A stretch of DNA of 64,000 nt from NCBI RefSeq assembly GCF_008370685.1, contig NZ_VTZU01000002.1, positions 62,001 to 126,000 of the forward strand, read 5' to 3'. Below the pieces are notes generated by a model. It searched no databases and was not told the DNA's origin. It saw only the letters and a list, made by a program, of their open reading frames with translations. Positions 35,818 through 45,392 of the stretch are shown in pieces (the stretch's first letter is position 1; every line of letters starts with the position of its first letter). Source of the DNA: Aquimarina sp. RZ0 (GTDB taxonomy: Bacteria > Bacteroidota > Bacteroidia > Flavobacteriales > Flavobacteriaceae). The position numbers and the translations under genes are program-made.

Positions 35818-36219
35818 CTAATTATAAAAACGTGCAAATATTGACATCAATTCTTTTGGAGGGATTACCTTGTCAGGATACTTGTGCATTTCTTTTAACA
35901 CAGTATTAATCGCTTCAGGTCGTAACCCCATTTTTAACCCCATTTCCCTAATTTTATGAATTTCGGACTGAGAGGTTTCCTTATCTACATTCATTAACAA
36001 TACCAATCTATGAAACTGTAATATTCGCTGTGATTCTGGCTGGAGATGTTTTCTGGCAGCATTATTTCTCACCAGATCTCCTATTTCTTCTTCTGTTATC
36101 CCCAGCTGCAAGGCTATCGCCAGAATAAAATTATATTCTTCATCTTTTATTTCTTTATCTGCTTTAGCAAACTCAATCATCTCAGCAAGCAAACTCAATT
36201 TTTCTTCTTTACTATACAT
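35818..36219 (-). CDS. TerB-like (tellurite resistance/Co-chaperone DjlA N-terminal type) protein
   Basis: 133 residues, all-helical. EMIEFAKADKEIKDEEYNFI near the N-terminus carries the conserved acidic metal-binding motif (A-x-x-D-x-x-i-x-x-E-E) of the TerB fold; QFHRLVLLMNVDKETSQSEI repeats a similar acidic helix pair. TerB-like domains are thought to bind metal and assemble with membrane complexes, but single-domain proteins like this have no assigned role. The gene stands alone, divergent from DUF1456 with 146 bp between starts, and is followed by two terminators. Confidence 0.78.
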   Translation of the reverse strand: MYSKEEKLSLLAEMIEFAKADKEIKDEEYNFILAIALQLGITEEEIGDLVRNNAARKHLQPESQRILQFHRLVLLMNVDKETSQSEIHKIREMGLKMGLRPEAINTVLKEMHKYPDKVIPPKELMSIFARFYN

Positions 36220-36365
36220 GCATCTCTTTTAAAAAAAATTCAACAACTAATCATTTTGGGATATTATCAGGCAAATGCATGCAAATATCATACAAACAAA
36301 TTAGGTGTATATAACATAACCGATTTTTTTTTCTTAAGCCATTAAAAGAACTACCTTTGCCTTCT

Positions 36366-36632
36366 ATGGGATTAACTAATAATGATATTTTCAAAAAATT
36401 ACGTGTTGCACATAAACTTCGTGATGACGATATTGTAAAAATTTGTACTCTGGTTGATTTTAAGGTCACCAAAAGTGAACTTGGAGCTATGTTTAGAAAC
36501 GAAAGCCACCCAAAATATATGGAATGTGGTGATCAAGTGTTACGTAACTTCTTAAATGGATTAATCATCCACCTCAGAGGTCCAATGCCAGAAAAAAAGG
36601 ACAAGAATACAATACACAAGAATACTAAATAG
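36366..36632 (+). CDS. DUF1456 family protein, single-domain form
   Basis: 88 residues from the ATG at 36366 (an in-frame TTG three codons upstream is less likely). NNDIFKKLRVAHKLRDDDIV and LGAMFRNESHPKYMECGDQV are the DUF1456 (YehS-like) signature segments. E. coli YehS has two such repeats in about 156 residues; here only one is present, followed by a lysine-rich tail. Function unknown. It is transcribed away from the TerB-like gene and 70 bp ahead of the methyltransferase operon. Confidence 0.78.
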   Translation: MGLTNNDIFKKLRVAHKLRDDDIVKICTLVDFKVTKSELGAMFRNESHPKYMECGDQVLRNFLNGLIIHLRGPMPEKKDKNTIHKNTK

Positions 36633-36702
36633 TATACTGCACCTAAAAATAAATGCTTAATTTAGAGATATTAAATCATTTCTTTTAACTATCCTTTTAA
36701 GC

Positions 36703-38319
36703 ATGCTTACGAAACAAGAGAAACAAATATTCAGAGAAGAATTGTTCAGGCATCTTGATGGTATTGTAGTTGCTCCACTGGCATTCGCCTTGTTCAGAGC
36801 AAAAATAACAGACTATATTATTCTTCATAAGACTATTACAATATCAAAAATTGCTAAAGTATTTAATGGAAACGAAGGATATCTTACCGTAGCACTAAGA
36901 ACGCTATCTTCTCAGGGATGGTTAAATTATGAAATAACTCAAAACTCAGTAAATGTAGCTATTAATGAACGAACTAAAATAGCTTTTGATCTTTTTTACC
37001 TATATCAAGACACTGTTGATCTTTTAGAATATTCTGGTAAATTCCATCCCAGAAAGTTTGAGTTAGATCCTTTTTATAAATTAGAAAAATTATTGATTAT
37101 TTATCAAAAAAAGATGAATATTACTCTTTCTGATGATACGATAACCAATACTATTCAAAAACAAATACTAAAGCATATAGAAGGTATATTGGTCGGCCCT
37201 ACAATTGTACATCTGGGAATGGGAGGAATGTTTCATAAATATTTTATGGAAGCTTCATTTAGTGCCGATGAATATCACGGCTCTCCAGAAAGTTTTGATG
37301 TAATCTTATCATTTTTGAGCTATTTAGGCTGGTTTACCAAAAAGAATCAACAGTATACCTTTACCAAAAAAGGTTTATTCTTTGCCAAAAGAGCTACCTC
37401 ATATGGAGTTACGGTCTCTTATATTCCGATGTTTAGAAAAATAAATGACCTCTTATTTGGTGATCCCACTGTCCTGTGGAATACTAAAAATGGGGAGGAT
37501 GAAACTCACGTAGATCGCGAAATGAATGTTTGGGGAAGCGGTGGTGCACATGCTACATATTTCAAAAAGATAGATGAGATTATTATTAGCTTATTCAACC
37601 AACCAATAGAACAACAACCCAAGGGGATTCTGGATATGGGATGTGGAAATGGAGCATTTTTGATACACCTTTTTGATGTAATTGAATCCAAAACATTAAG
37701 AGGTAAACACCTGGATAACAATCCCTTATTTCTAGTCGGCGCTGACTATAATAAAGCTGCCCTAAAAGTTACCAGAACCAACTTAATTCAGGCTGATATC
37801 TGGGCAAAAGTAATCTGGGGAGATATCAGCAATCCCGATGCTATAGAAAAAGATTTAAAAGAGAATTACTCAATTCAATTAAGAGATCTTTTATCCGTAA
37901 GAACCTTTTTGGATCACAACAGAGTGTGGAGCGAACCTATTTCAAAACTAAACACTCCAAGTAGCTCTACAGGTGCATTTGTATACAGAGGAAAACTTCT
38001 ACAAAATGACGATGTAGAAAGAAACCTAAAAGATCATTTTATTAAATGGGCGCCACATATTGCTAAGTTTGGATTAATCATTATTGAACTTCATACAATT
38101 TCTCCTGCTCTAATAGCAAAAAACATAGGAAAAACAGCAGCTACTGCGTACAACACCACTCACGGTTTTTCTGATCAGTATATTTTAGAAATAGATGCTT
38201 TTCTCAAAATCATTGATGAAGCAGGACTAACAAGTGATAGTACATACTTTTCTAAGTACCCAAATTCGGATCTTGCTACCGTAAGCATTAACTATATAAT
38301 TCAATCAAACAATTCATGA
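36703..38319 (+). CDS. Large class I methyltransferase with duplicated N-terminal winged-helix module
   Basis: 538 residues. Two related modules precede the catalytic domain: residues about 12-110 (HLDGIVVAPLAFALFRAKIT, then a winged helix with LTVALRTLSSQGWLNYE) and about 157-240 (HIEGILVGPTIVHLGMGG, then FDVILSFLSYLGWFTKKN). The methyltransferase core starts near 307 with ILDMGCGNGAFLIHLF, then VGADYNKAALKVTRTNL and LLSVRTFLDHNRVW. Similar didomain arrangements occur in O-methyltransferases and polyketide-associated (AprA-like) methyltransferases. It overlaps an aldo/keto reductase gene by 4 bp, so the two probably act in one pathway on a small molecule; no synthase gene is nearby. Substrate unknown. 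Confidence 0.78.
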   Translation: MLTKQEKQIFREELFRHLDGIVVAPLAFALFRAKITDYIILHKTITISKIAKVFNGNEGYLTVALRTLSSQGWLNYEITQNSVNVAINERTKIAFDLFYLYQDTVDLLEYSGKFHPRKFELDPFYKLEKLLIIYQKKMNITLSDDTITNTIQKQILKHIEGILVGPTIVHLGMGGMFHKYFMEASFSADEYHGSPESFDVILSFLSYLGWFTKKNQQYTFTKKGLFFAKRATSYGVTVSYIPMFRKINDLLFGDPTVLWNTKNGEDETHVDREMNVWGSGGAHATYFKKIDEIIISLFNQPIEQQPKGILDMGCGNGAFLIHLFDVIESKTLRGKHLDNNPLFLVGADYNKAALKVTRTNLIQADIWAKVIWGDISNPDAIEKDLKENYSIQLRDLLSVRTFLDHNRVWSEPISKLNTPSSSTGAFVYRGKLLQNDDVERNLKDHFIKWAPHIAKFGLIIIELHTISPALIAKNIGKTAATAYNTTHGFSDQYILEIDAFLKIIDEAGLTSDSTYFSKYPNSDLATVSINYIIQSNNS

Positions 38320-39299
38320 AATATCGAATATTAGGAAAAACAGACTACAACATCTCAGAAATAAGTTTAGGCACCTGGCAAGTTGGTGGTAAATGGGGCT
38401 CAGAATTTAATTACAAAAATGCAGAACATATTTTAAATACTGCAGTTGATCATGGAATCAACTTTATCGATACTGCAGATGTATACAGTAATCGAGAAAG
38501 TGAGAAAGCTGTTGGCAAACTTATAAAATCAAGATCAGAAAGAATATATGTAGCCACAAAATGTGGTCGCTTTATCCATCCACATATAAATAAAAACTAT
38601 ACCCCAAAGGCACTAAGAAACTATGTCGAAAATAGCCTTACAAACCTTGCTGTAGAAAGAATAGATCTTATTCAGCTACATTGCCCTCCTACAGAAGTCT
38701 ACTATCGTCCAGAAATATTTGAAGAGTTTGACAAACTATTATCTGAAGGAAAAATTGGAGCACTGGGGGTCAGTGTAGAAAAAATTGAGGAAGCATTAAA
38801 AGCAATAGAATATGATAATGTGAGCACTGTACAAATTATCTTTAACATATTCAGACAGCGACCTAATGAGTTGTTTTTTGAACAAGTTAAGAAGAAAAAT
38901 ATTGGAGTCATCGCAAGAGTTCCACTGGCAAGTGGATTATTGAGTGGAAAGTATGATTCTAAAACGACCTTTAGCAAAGACGACCATAGAAGCTTCAATA
39001 GAAATGGAGAAGTCTTTGACAAAGGAGAAACTTTTTCCGGAGTTGATTATCAATTAGGATTAAAGGTTGTAGCATTACTCAAACAACAATTTCCAGATAT
39101 ATCATTACCCATACTGGCACTGAAATGGATTTTAAATCATCCACAGATAAGCTGTGTCATACCAGGAGCATCCAACAAAGAACAATTAAAATCGAATATT
39201 TCTGCCAGTGAAATTTCTAATCTATCTGACAAGGACATGAAAATTATTCAAAATATCTACGAGACTTACATAAAAAAATACGCACACCATTATTGGTAA
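38316..39299 (+). CDS. Aldo/keto reductase
   Basis: 327 residues of the AKR barrel family. The catalytic tetrad is intact: D52 and Y57 in FIDTADVYSN, K82 in ATKCGR, H122 in IQLHCPP. NADPH contacts near the C-terminus include the segment SCVIPGASNKEQLKSNI. It reduces a carbonyl with NADPH. The start overlaps the methyltransferase stop (ATGA, 38316-38319), which implies coupled translation and a shared pathway. No terminator is seen after it; 368 bp separate it from the next gene. Confidence 0.92.
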   Translation: MKYRILGKTDYNISEISLGTWQVGGKWGSEFNYKNAEHILNTAVDHGINFIDTADVYSNRESEKAVGKLIKSRSERIYVATKCGRFIHPHINKNYTPKALRNYVENSLTNLAVERIDLIQLHCPPTEVYYRPEIFEEFDKLLSEGKIGALGVSVEKIEEALKAIEYDNVSTVQIIFNIFRQRPNELFFEQVKKKNIGVIARVPLASGLLSGKYDSKTTFSKDDHRSFNRNGEVFDKGETFSGVDYQLGLKVVALLKQQFPDISLPILALKWILNHPQISCVIPGASNKEQLKSNISASEISNLSDKDMKIIQNIYETYIKKYAHHYW

Positions 39300-39667
39300 T
39301 AATTCCATAAATTTTGTGCATCGAACTGACATATACGGCAAAAATAATCTCCTGCTGGTATACCACTTGTTATTTGAATTTATTGATGATCTCATCTTGA
39401 CTTTACTATTTCCTGAAAAATGGTTGAAGTTCGTCCATATTTCGTTGCTTTTTTCGTCTGTAGTGTTACTATAGACTACAAAAAATGCCGCATCCGGTCA
39501 AATTTCAGCTAATTTTCGATTAAAAATAAAAATCAAGGTAATTTCTATGATATGAGAAAATTATGCTTTTCAGCTTAATTTCAGAATAAAAAAATAATAG
39601 AAGCTCAGGCTATTCTATAATTTTCTTTATCTTCTTAGCCACAAAATCATTTATCACTTACACGTTC
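39300..39667. other. Gene-free stretch
   Basis: There is no coding signal on either strand. A segment at about 39389-39420 (CTCATCTTGACTTT ... TATTTCCT) resembles the reverse complement of the hairpin at 35757-35796 but does not itself fold. It presumably holds the promoter of the tricorn-like protease. Confidence 0.45.
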
Positions 39668-42600
39668 ATGAAAAAATTAAGTATTCACACATTTCTATTA
39701 ATTTCACTACTATCCTCAGCAGCATCTACTGCTATAGACCCTGAAAACACCAGAATGCTGGAACAACCTGCTATCAGTCAATCACACATAGCTTTTATAT
39801 ATGCAGATGATCTGTGGATAGCAAATAAAAATGGAACGCAGCCCAGAAGGCTCACTATAGATGAGGGTATAGAATCCAATCCTGTTTTTTCTCCTGACGG
39901 AAGTCTAATCGCTTTTAGCGCCCAATATGATGGAAATATTGATGTTTTTACAATTCCGGTAACCGGAGGAATCCCCAAAAGACTGACTTGGCACCCAGGT
40001 TTTGACAGAGTAGTCGAATTTACTCCAGATGGAAAATCAGTAGTTTTTAATTCCTTGAGAACAGCATTTACCAATAGACTACTTAAATTATATCAGGTAG
40101 ATATTAAGGGTGGGTTTCCGAAAGAATTAGAAATCCCAAATGCTTATCACGCCGCCTATTCACCTGATGGAAACTATATGGCCTACACCCCTATTCCAGA
40201 TCGTTTTAAACAATGGAAGAATTATCGAGGAGGCACGATTGCCAATATTTGGTTATTCTCTTTTAAAGATAAATCAATTGTAAAAATCCCCCAGACAGAC
40301 CAAGGAAGTAACGATGTACAGCCTATGTGGAAAGGAGATGATATATTTTTCTTGAGTGATAGAAATGGGGAATTTAATTTATTTTCATATAATACCAAAA
40401 CAAAAGGAATTGATCAATTGACTCAATTCGATGATTTTCCAATTACAAATGCTTCAATCGGACAAAACGAAATTATTTTTGAACAGTCAGGATACCTTCA
40501 CATCTATAATATTCAACAAAAAACCAATACGAGACTTAGTATTGGCATTGCTACAGATCTTTTAGAATTGAGAGAACGTTATATAAAAGGTGGAGATCAC
40601 ATAAGATCTGCCAACATTTCTCCCTCTGGAAAAAGAGTAGTTTTTGATTACAGAGGTGAGATTATCACCGTCCCCGAAAACAAAGGAGACCCCAGAAACA
40701 TCACAACAAGTCCCGGCGCTCACGAAAAATACCCTGCCTGGTCCGCAGACGGAAAACATATTGCTTATTTCTCTGATGAATCCGGAGAATATCAATTACA
40801 TATAAAACCGCAAGACGGCAAAGGAAGTACTCAAAAAATTAAAGTCCCAGGCACCGGTTTCTATGCTTATACCAATTGGTCTCCTGATAGTAAAAAAATA
40901 AGTTTTTCTGATAATGGTCGAAATCTTTATATTCTTGATATTGATTCAGAAAAAATTACTAAAATTAATAGTGACGAATATTATTTCCCTGGGGCTTTTA
41001 GGAATTTATTTGGCGATTGGTCTTCTGATGCCAACTGGATGCTGTATTCTAAAATTATTGACACCAATTTTGAGCAAATATTTTTATACTCAATCAAGAA
41101 CAATAAATCGTATCCTATAAGTGATGGATTAAGCAATGCTACTAATCCAGTTTTTGACCCCAATGGTAAGTATATCTATTTTTTTGCATCGACAGATGCC
41201 GGCCCGGTAGTCAACTGGTTTGATCAATCCAATCAAGATATGTCTCTAACTAATTCAATATACTTAGCTACCTTAAGAAATGATATTTTATCTCCTTTTG
41301 CAAAAGAAAGTGATGAGGAGCCGATAGATGATACAAAGAAAAAAAACGATATAAACGATGATACTAAGGAATCTGAAAAAAATGATCAAGACCTAGAAAT
41401 TGATCTAGAAAATATTCAAAATCGTATTATTGATCTCCCTATAAAAGCAGGAAGTTATTATGGATTAGAATCCGGACAAGAAAACAAAGTTCTTTATATA
41501 TCCTTTAATAATAGTGATGTATCTAAACCCTCTATGCTACATCAGTATGACATCATAAAGCGTAAAGACGATGTAGTAATGTCACTTGACAACTATATCA
41601 TCTCTGGCAATGGTCAAAAGATGTTATACCAAAAAGATGATAGCTGGGGAATTACTGATACTGGTAAAAAGCCTGAAACTGGAAAAGGAATACTGAAAAC
41701 GAATTCGATTCAGGTAAAAATAAATCCTTTAGAAGAGTGGAAAAACATATTTTACGAGGCATGGAGAGTTAACAGAGATTATTTTTATGACCCTGGAATG
41801 CACGGGGCTAACTGGAATGAAATGAAAAAGAAATATGAAGTATTCTTACCACACCTATCTTCCAGAAATGATTTAAACCGGGTAATACAGTGGATGTGCA
41901 GCGAACTATCTGTAGGACATCATAGATTAGAAGGGCGAGGAGAACGGCTAAATAAACCTGAACGTATCTCTGGTGGTCTTCTAGGAGCTGATTATCTGAT
42001 TTCTAACAATAGATATCAATTCAAAAAAATATATGGTGGACTAAACTGGAATCCCAATTTACGATCTCCATTGACAGCACCAGGAATCCAGGTTCATGAA
42101 GGTGATTATTTATTAGCTATAAATGGAAAAAATATACTAAGCGATGACAACATATTCAGTTTCTTTGAAAATACAGCAGATAAAATAGTAGAACTTACTG
42201 TAGGACCAAACCCTAATAGCAAAGATTCTAAAATAATTAAAGTAACCCCTATATCAAATGAATATAATTTGCGAAATCGTGATTGGGTAGAAAAGAATCT
42301 AAAGAAAGTTCATCAGGCAACTAATGGCCAGGTTGCATACGTATATGTCCCTAACACAGCGAATAGAGGTCATCAATACTTTAAAAGATACTTCTTCCCG
42401 CAGGCCAATAAAAAGGCAATTATTATAGACGAACGTTTCAATGGTGGTGGACAAATAGCAGATTACTACATCAATCTTTTATTAAATCCTTATCAATCGC
42501 ATTGGAACTTTAGATATGGTAAAGATCTTAAGACTCCCAGTGCTTCAATTCAGGGGCCCAAAGTCATGATTATTGATGAAACTGCCGGTTCTGGTGGAGA

Positions 42601-42931
42601 TATGCTTCCCTGGATGTTCAGAAAATTTAATGTAGGAACGCTTGTTGGGAAAAGAACCTGGGGCGGCTTGGTTGGCGTATTAGGTTTTCCTGAGTTTATC
42701 GATGGGGCTAGTGTTACTGCACCTAATGTAGCTATCTGGACCGAAGATGGGTTTATAGTCGAAAATGTTGGAGTAGCTCCTGATATAGAAGTAGAACAAT
42801 TGCCTTCTGAGATTATCAAAGGGAATGACCCTCAATTAGAAAAAGCAATTGAAATAGCCCTCGAAGCATTAAAGAAAAACCCTTCGAAGGAATACAAAAG
42901 ACCTCCATACCCCAAGAGATCAAGGAATTAA
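39668..42931 (+). CDS. Tricorn-like S41 protease
   Basis: 1087 residues. Signal peptide (about 1-20), then WD40/PD40-type beta-propeller repeats (about 35-530; IESNPVFSPDGSLIAFSAQY, KYPAWSADGKHIAYFSDES), an acidic linker (about 545-580), a helical C1-like part (WRVNRDYFYDPGMHGANW), a PDZ domain (about 790-860) and the S41 core. Catalytic candidates are His in SVGHHRLEGRG (about 760) and Ser in AGSGGDMLPW (about 976), as in tricorn protease. Such enzymes degrade peptides; here the signal peptide places it in the periplasm. It is a single gene closed by a terminator. Confidence 0.9.
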   Translation: MKKLSIHTFLLISLLSSAASTAIDPENTRMLEQPAISQSHIAFIYADDLWIANKNGTQPRRLTIDEGIESNPVFSPDGSLIAFSAQYDGNIDVFTIPVTGGIPKRLTWHPGFDRVVEFTPDGKSVVFNSLRTAFTNRLLKLYQVDIKGGFPKELEIPNAYHAAYSPDGNYMAYTPIPDRFKQWKNYRGGTIANIWLFSFKDKSIVKIPQTDQGSNDVQPMWKGDDIFFLSDRNGEFNLFSYNTKTKGIDQLTQFDDFPITNASIGQNEIIFEQSGYLHIYNIQQKTNTRLSIGIATDLLELRERYIKGGDHIRSANISPSGKRVVFDYRGEIITVPENKGDPRNITTSPGAHEKYPAWSADGKHIAYFSDESGEYQLHIKPQDGKGSTQKIKVPGTGFYAYTNWSPDSKKISFSDNGRNLYILDIDSEKITKINSDEYYFPGAFRNLFGDWSSDANWMLYSKIIDTNFEQIFLYSIKNNKSYPISDGLSNATNPVFDPNGKYIYFFASTDAGPVVNWFDQSNQDMSLTNSIYLATLRNDILSPFAKESDEEPIDDTKKKNDINDDTKESEKNDQDLEIDLENIQNRIIDLPIKAGSYYGLESGQENKVLYISFNNSDVSKPSMLHQYDIIKRKDDVVMSLDNYIISGNGQKMLYQKDDSWGITDTGKKPETGKGILKTNSIQVKINPLEEWKNIFYEAWRVNRDYFYDPGMHGANWNEMKKKYEVFLPHLSSRNDLNRVIQWMCSELSVGHHRLEGRGERLNKPERISGGLLGADYLISNNRYQFKKIYGGLNWNPNLRSPLTAPGIQVHEGDYLLAINGKNILSDDNIFSFFENTADKIVELTVGPNPNSKDSKIIKVTPISNEYNLRNRDWVEKNLKKVHQATNGQVAYVYVPNTANRGHQYFKRYFFPQANKKAIIIDERFNGGGQIADYYINLLLNPYQSHWNFRYGKDLKTPSASIQGPKVMIIDETAGSGGDMLPWMFRKFNVGTLVGKRTWGGLVGVLGFPEFIDGASVTAPNVAIWTEDGFIVENVGVAPDIEVEQLPSEIIKGNDPQLEKAIEIALEALKKNPSKEYKRPPYPKRSRN

Positions 42932-42933
42932 AC

Positions 42934-42969
42934 AAAAAAGCCTGATTTTATAAAATCAGGCTTTTTTGT
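42934..42969 (+). terminator. Rho-independent terminator
   Basis: AAAAAAGCCTGATTTTA / TAAAATCAGGCTTTTTT, a perfect stem with a T-run, 3 bp after the tricorn-like protease stop. Confidence 0.92.
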
Positions 42970-42985
42970 TTACGCTTCTATATTA

Positions 42986-43145
42986 TACGATTTGTGATTA
43001 AAAAATTCGTATAAATTCATTGAATTATTTTTTCTTTATGCAAGGCAAAAAAATCAAGCATAGCTATAGCTACGGTTTATTTTTTAAACCAAGTAGAAAG
43101 GAAAAAGAAACGATGAATATGCGAAATTTTTAGTTATAAATCGTA
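42986..43145. mobile_element. MITE, subfamily 1, copy B (intergenic)
   Basis: 160 bp with the same TACGATTT...AAATCGTA ends as the copy at 20680 and one visible base difference (C for G at the AAACSAAG site). It is flanked by TTA on both sides (42983-42985 and 43146-43148). It lies between the terminators of two convergent genes, a harmless position. Confidence 0.88.
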
Positions 43146-43193
43146 TTATATCAACCCACCGCTTAAATCTTTTTAAATCGAATCATTTTTTTA

Positions 43194-43228
43194 CAAAAAA
43201 AACGACCTAATAAATAGGTCGTTTCATA
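43194..43228 (-). terminator. Terminator of sucC
   Basis: Stem AAACGACCTA / TAGGTCGTTT with an ATAAA loop. Read on the minus strand it is followed by eight T, 27 bp after the sucC stop. Confidence 0.85.
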
Positions 43229-43255
43229 TTATATAACAAAGAATAAATTAGTTTC

Positions 43256-44449
43256 TTATGCTAGTACGGTTTGTACTTTATCTGCAGCTTCCTGAAACTG
43301 AACAGCACTCTGTACATCCAATCCACTAGTATCAATAAGCTCTTTTGCTATGTCAGCATTCGTTCCTTGCAAACGGACTATTATAGGCACTTTGATGGCA
43401 TCACCCATATTCTTATATGCATCAACCACTCCTTGTGCAACACGATCACAACGAACTATACCTCCAAAAATATTAATTAAGATCGCCTTTACATTATCAT
43501 CTTTCAGGATAATTCTAAAAGCTTCTTCAACACGCTTGGCATCTGCAGTACCTCCAACATCCAGGAAATTTGCCGGCTCTCCTCCAGCTTGCTTAATTAA
43601 ATCCATAGTTGCCATTGCTAAACCAGCCCCATTAACCATACATCCTACATTACCATCAAGATCTACATAATTAAGTCCAACTTCATTTGCTTCTACCTCG
43701 ATTGGATTTTCCTCACGGATGTCACGCATATCTACATAATTCTTATGGCGATATAAGGCATTATCATCGATAGTTACCTTAGCATCTACTGCCATAATTT
43801 TATCATCACTTGTTTTTAAAACCGGATTAATCTCAAATAATGAAGAGTCTGATTTATCATAAGCTGTGTATAAAGCCATAACAAATTTTGTCATCTCTTT
43901 AAAAGCACCTCCACTCAAACCAAGATTAAATGCAACACGTCTTGCCTGAAAAGGCAATAATCCAACTGAAGGATCTATTTCTTCTGTAAAAATCAAGTGT
44001 GGCGTCTCTTCTGCAACAGTCTCTATATCCATTCCTCCTTCTGTAGAATACATAATCATATTACGACCAGTGGCACGGTTCAATAATACAGACATATAAA
44101 ATTCGTTTGGCTCACTATCTCCAGGATAGTACACATCTTCTGCTACCAATACCTGATGTACTTTTTTTCCTTCTACAGAGGTTTGAGGAGTAATTAAGTT
44201 CATCCCAATAATCTGACCTGCAATTTCTTCTACTTCCTGAAGGTTTTTTGCAAGTTTTACTCCACCACCTTTTCCTCTACCACCTGCATGTACTTGTGCT
44301 TTGATAACGTGCCACCCAGTACCTGTTTCTGCAGTTAATTGTTTTGCAGCTGCAACTGCTTCTTTTGCATTTTGTGCAACAATACCGCGCTGGATACGCA
44401 CACCAAAGCTGCTTAATATCTCTTTACCCTGATATTCGTGTAAGTTCAT
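43256..44449 (-). CDS. sucC: Succinate-CoA ligase (ADP-forming) subunit beta
   Basis: 397 residues from MNLHEYQGKEIL at 44449, the normal length and start for SucC. The N-terminal ATP-grasp domain has AQVHAGGRGKGGGVKLA, and the CoA-ligase domain has NIFGGIVRCDRVAQGVV and the C-terminal VRLQGTNADIAKELI. With SucD it makes ATP or GTP from succinyl-CoA in the TCA cycle; sucD is not in the window, which is common in Bacteroidetes. An upstream in-frame start at 44485 would fall inside the promoter, so it is rejected. Confidence 0.97.
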   Translation of the reverse strand: MNLHEYQGKEILSSFGVRIQRGIVAQNAKEAVAAAKQLTAETGTGWHVIKAQVHAGGRGKGGGVKLAKNLQEVEEIAGQIIGMNLITPQTSVEGKKVHQVLVAEDVYYPGDSEPNEFYMSVLLNRATGRNMIMYSTEGGMDIETVAEETPHLIFTEEIDPSVGLLPFQARRVAFNLGLSGGAFKEMTKFVMALYTAYDKSDSSLFEINPVLKTSDDKIMAVDAKVTIDDNALYRHKNYVDMRDIREENPIEVEANEVGLNYVDLDGNVGCMVNGAGLAMATMDLIKQAGGEPANFLDVGGTADAKRVEEAFRIILKDDNVKAILINIFGGIVRCDRVAQGVVDAYKNMGDAIKVPIIVRLQGTNADIAKELIDTSGLDVQSAVQFQEAADKVQTVLA

Positions 44450-44482
44450 AGTCTTATTTTTTACCCTTTTGAATAGGAGTTC

Positions 44483-44514
44483 CAAAAATAGGAAAAGTGA
44501 AGTTCCTGTGCCAA
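44483..44514 (-). promoter_or_regulatory. Flavobacterial promoter of sucC
   Basis: On the minus strand TTG (44514-44512) is followed 21 bp later by TATTTTTG (44490-44483), an exact TAnnTTTG -7 box. This gives a start site near 44476 and a leader of about 27 nt before the ATG at 44449. Confidence 0.6.
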
Positions 44515-44604
44515 TCTTTTAGACTAAAAAACGTTTTAAGAAAACAGCTTTGGGATTATTAGAAAATATGATCAAAATATTGAAGGAAAAATGAAATATT
44601 GTAG

Positions 44605-45240
44605 TTATAATTCGAAATCTTCAAAATCTAAAGGGTCAAAATTTTTAAAATGCCCATTCATTTTAATAACCTCCTTTGCTCTATTCATTTCTTTTACTAC
44701 GGGGATTGTTATTTTTAGATGTCCTATAAGATAATTAAGTCGCTCTAATTCACTTCGCAATTTCAACAAGTGATATTCCTGATGCAAAGCCAGTCCTATT
44801 TTATGAGCCACTTGATAACTAATAAAGGGGATATCAAAAACCGGAGGTCTATCTATTGTTAATTCTATGTATAATAAAGTAATATTTCTGAGTAATTCTT
44901 CCTGAAGTTCTTCTACACCATTTTCTTTATCATCAAGATATTCTACATCTCCTCCGGCATATAATTTTCCTGATAATTCTGGATAAAAACTTTTAATTTT
45001 AAATACTCTTTTACCCATACAAACTACATCACTTCCTCCATTGGGATATCTTTTTTCTATTTTTTGCAGTACTACTTCTGTTCCATATTCTAATTTTTTA
45101 TTAATATATGCAGGAACCCCAAAAGAGATACCATCATTTTCACAATCCTCAATTAATTGTCGGTATCTTTCTTCAAAAATATGTAAAGGCAATCGCTCTC
45201 CTGGATATACAACTAATTCTAATGGGAAAAGTGGTAACAT
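44605..45240 (-). CDS. LON peptidase substrate-binding (N-terminal) domain protein
   Basis: 211 residues. The segment LPLFPLELVVYPGERLPLHI followed by FEERYRQLI is the classic start of the Lon N-terminal domain, and GSDVVCMGKRVFKI is its second conserved block. The ATPase and protease domains of Lon are absent, so it is a stand-alone substrate-binding-like protein; its job is unknown (protein-binding adaptor is one idea). The C-terminus is helical and acidic, ending FDPLDFEDFEL. It lies 155 bp upstream of sucC on the same strand, outside the sucC promoter. Confidence 0.88.
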   Translation of the reverse strand: MLPLFPLELVVYPGERLPLHIFEERYRQLIEDCENDGISFGVPAYINKKLEYGTEVVLQKIEKRYPNGGSDVVCMGKRVFKIKSFYPELSGKLYAGGDVEYLDDKENGVEELQEELLRNITLLYIELTIDRPPVFDIPFISYQVAHKIGLALHQEYHLLKLRSELERLNYLIGHLKITIPVVKEMNRAKEVIKMNGHFKNFDPLDFEDFEL

Positions 45241-45300
45241 TTTTATTTTAAAAATACTAATTAACTACTGCTACGCCGCATAAACACGCGTTAAAAAACT

Positions 45301-45330
45301 TAAAATCTATTCAATAAATAGATTTTTTAC
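45301..45330 (+). promoter_or_regulatory. Hairpin with T-run upstream of lysA
   Basis: AAATCTATT-CAATA-AATAGATTT followed by T6 lies 63 bp before the lysA ATG. It could be a leader attenuator or simply insulate lysA from upstream transcription; there is no other evidence. Confidence 0.35.
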
Positions 45331-45392
45331 ATACTTAAGGCTGATATCTCTAATTTTATTGATAATTTCGTAGGCTTAAATTGTAAAATCCA

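Noticed and set aside
39383-39430. Similarity to the hairpin at 35757-35796 (CTCATCTTGACTTT, TATTTCCT)
   Set aside because: The match is short, the arms do not pair here and no third copy was found, so I do not call it a repeat family.
44450-44485. Longer start for sucC at 44485
   Set aside because: It would place the start codon inside the TTG-N21-TATTTTTG promoter; MNLHEYQGKE at 44449 is the usual SucC start.
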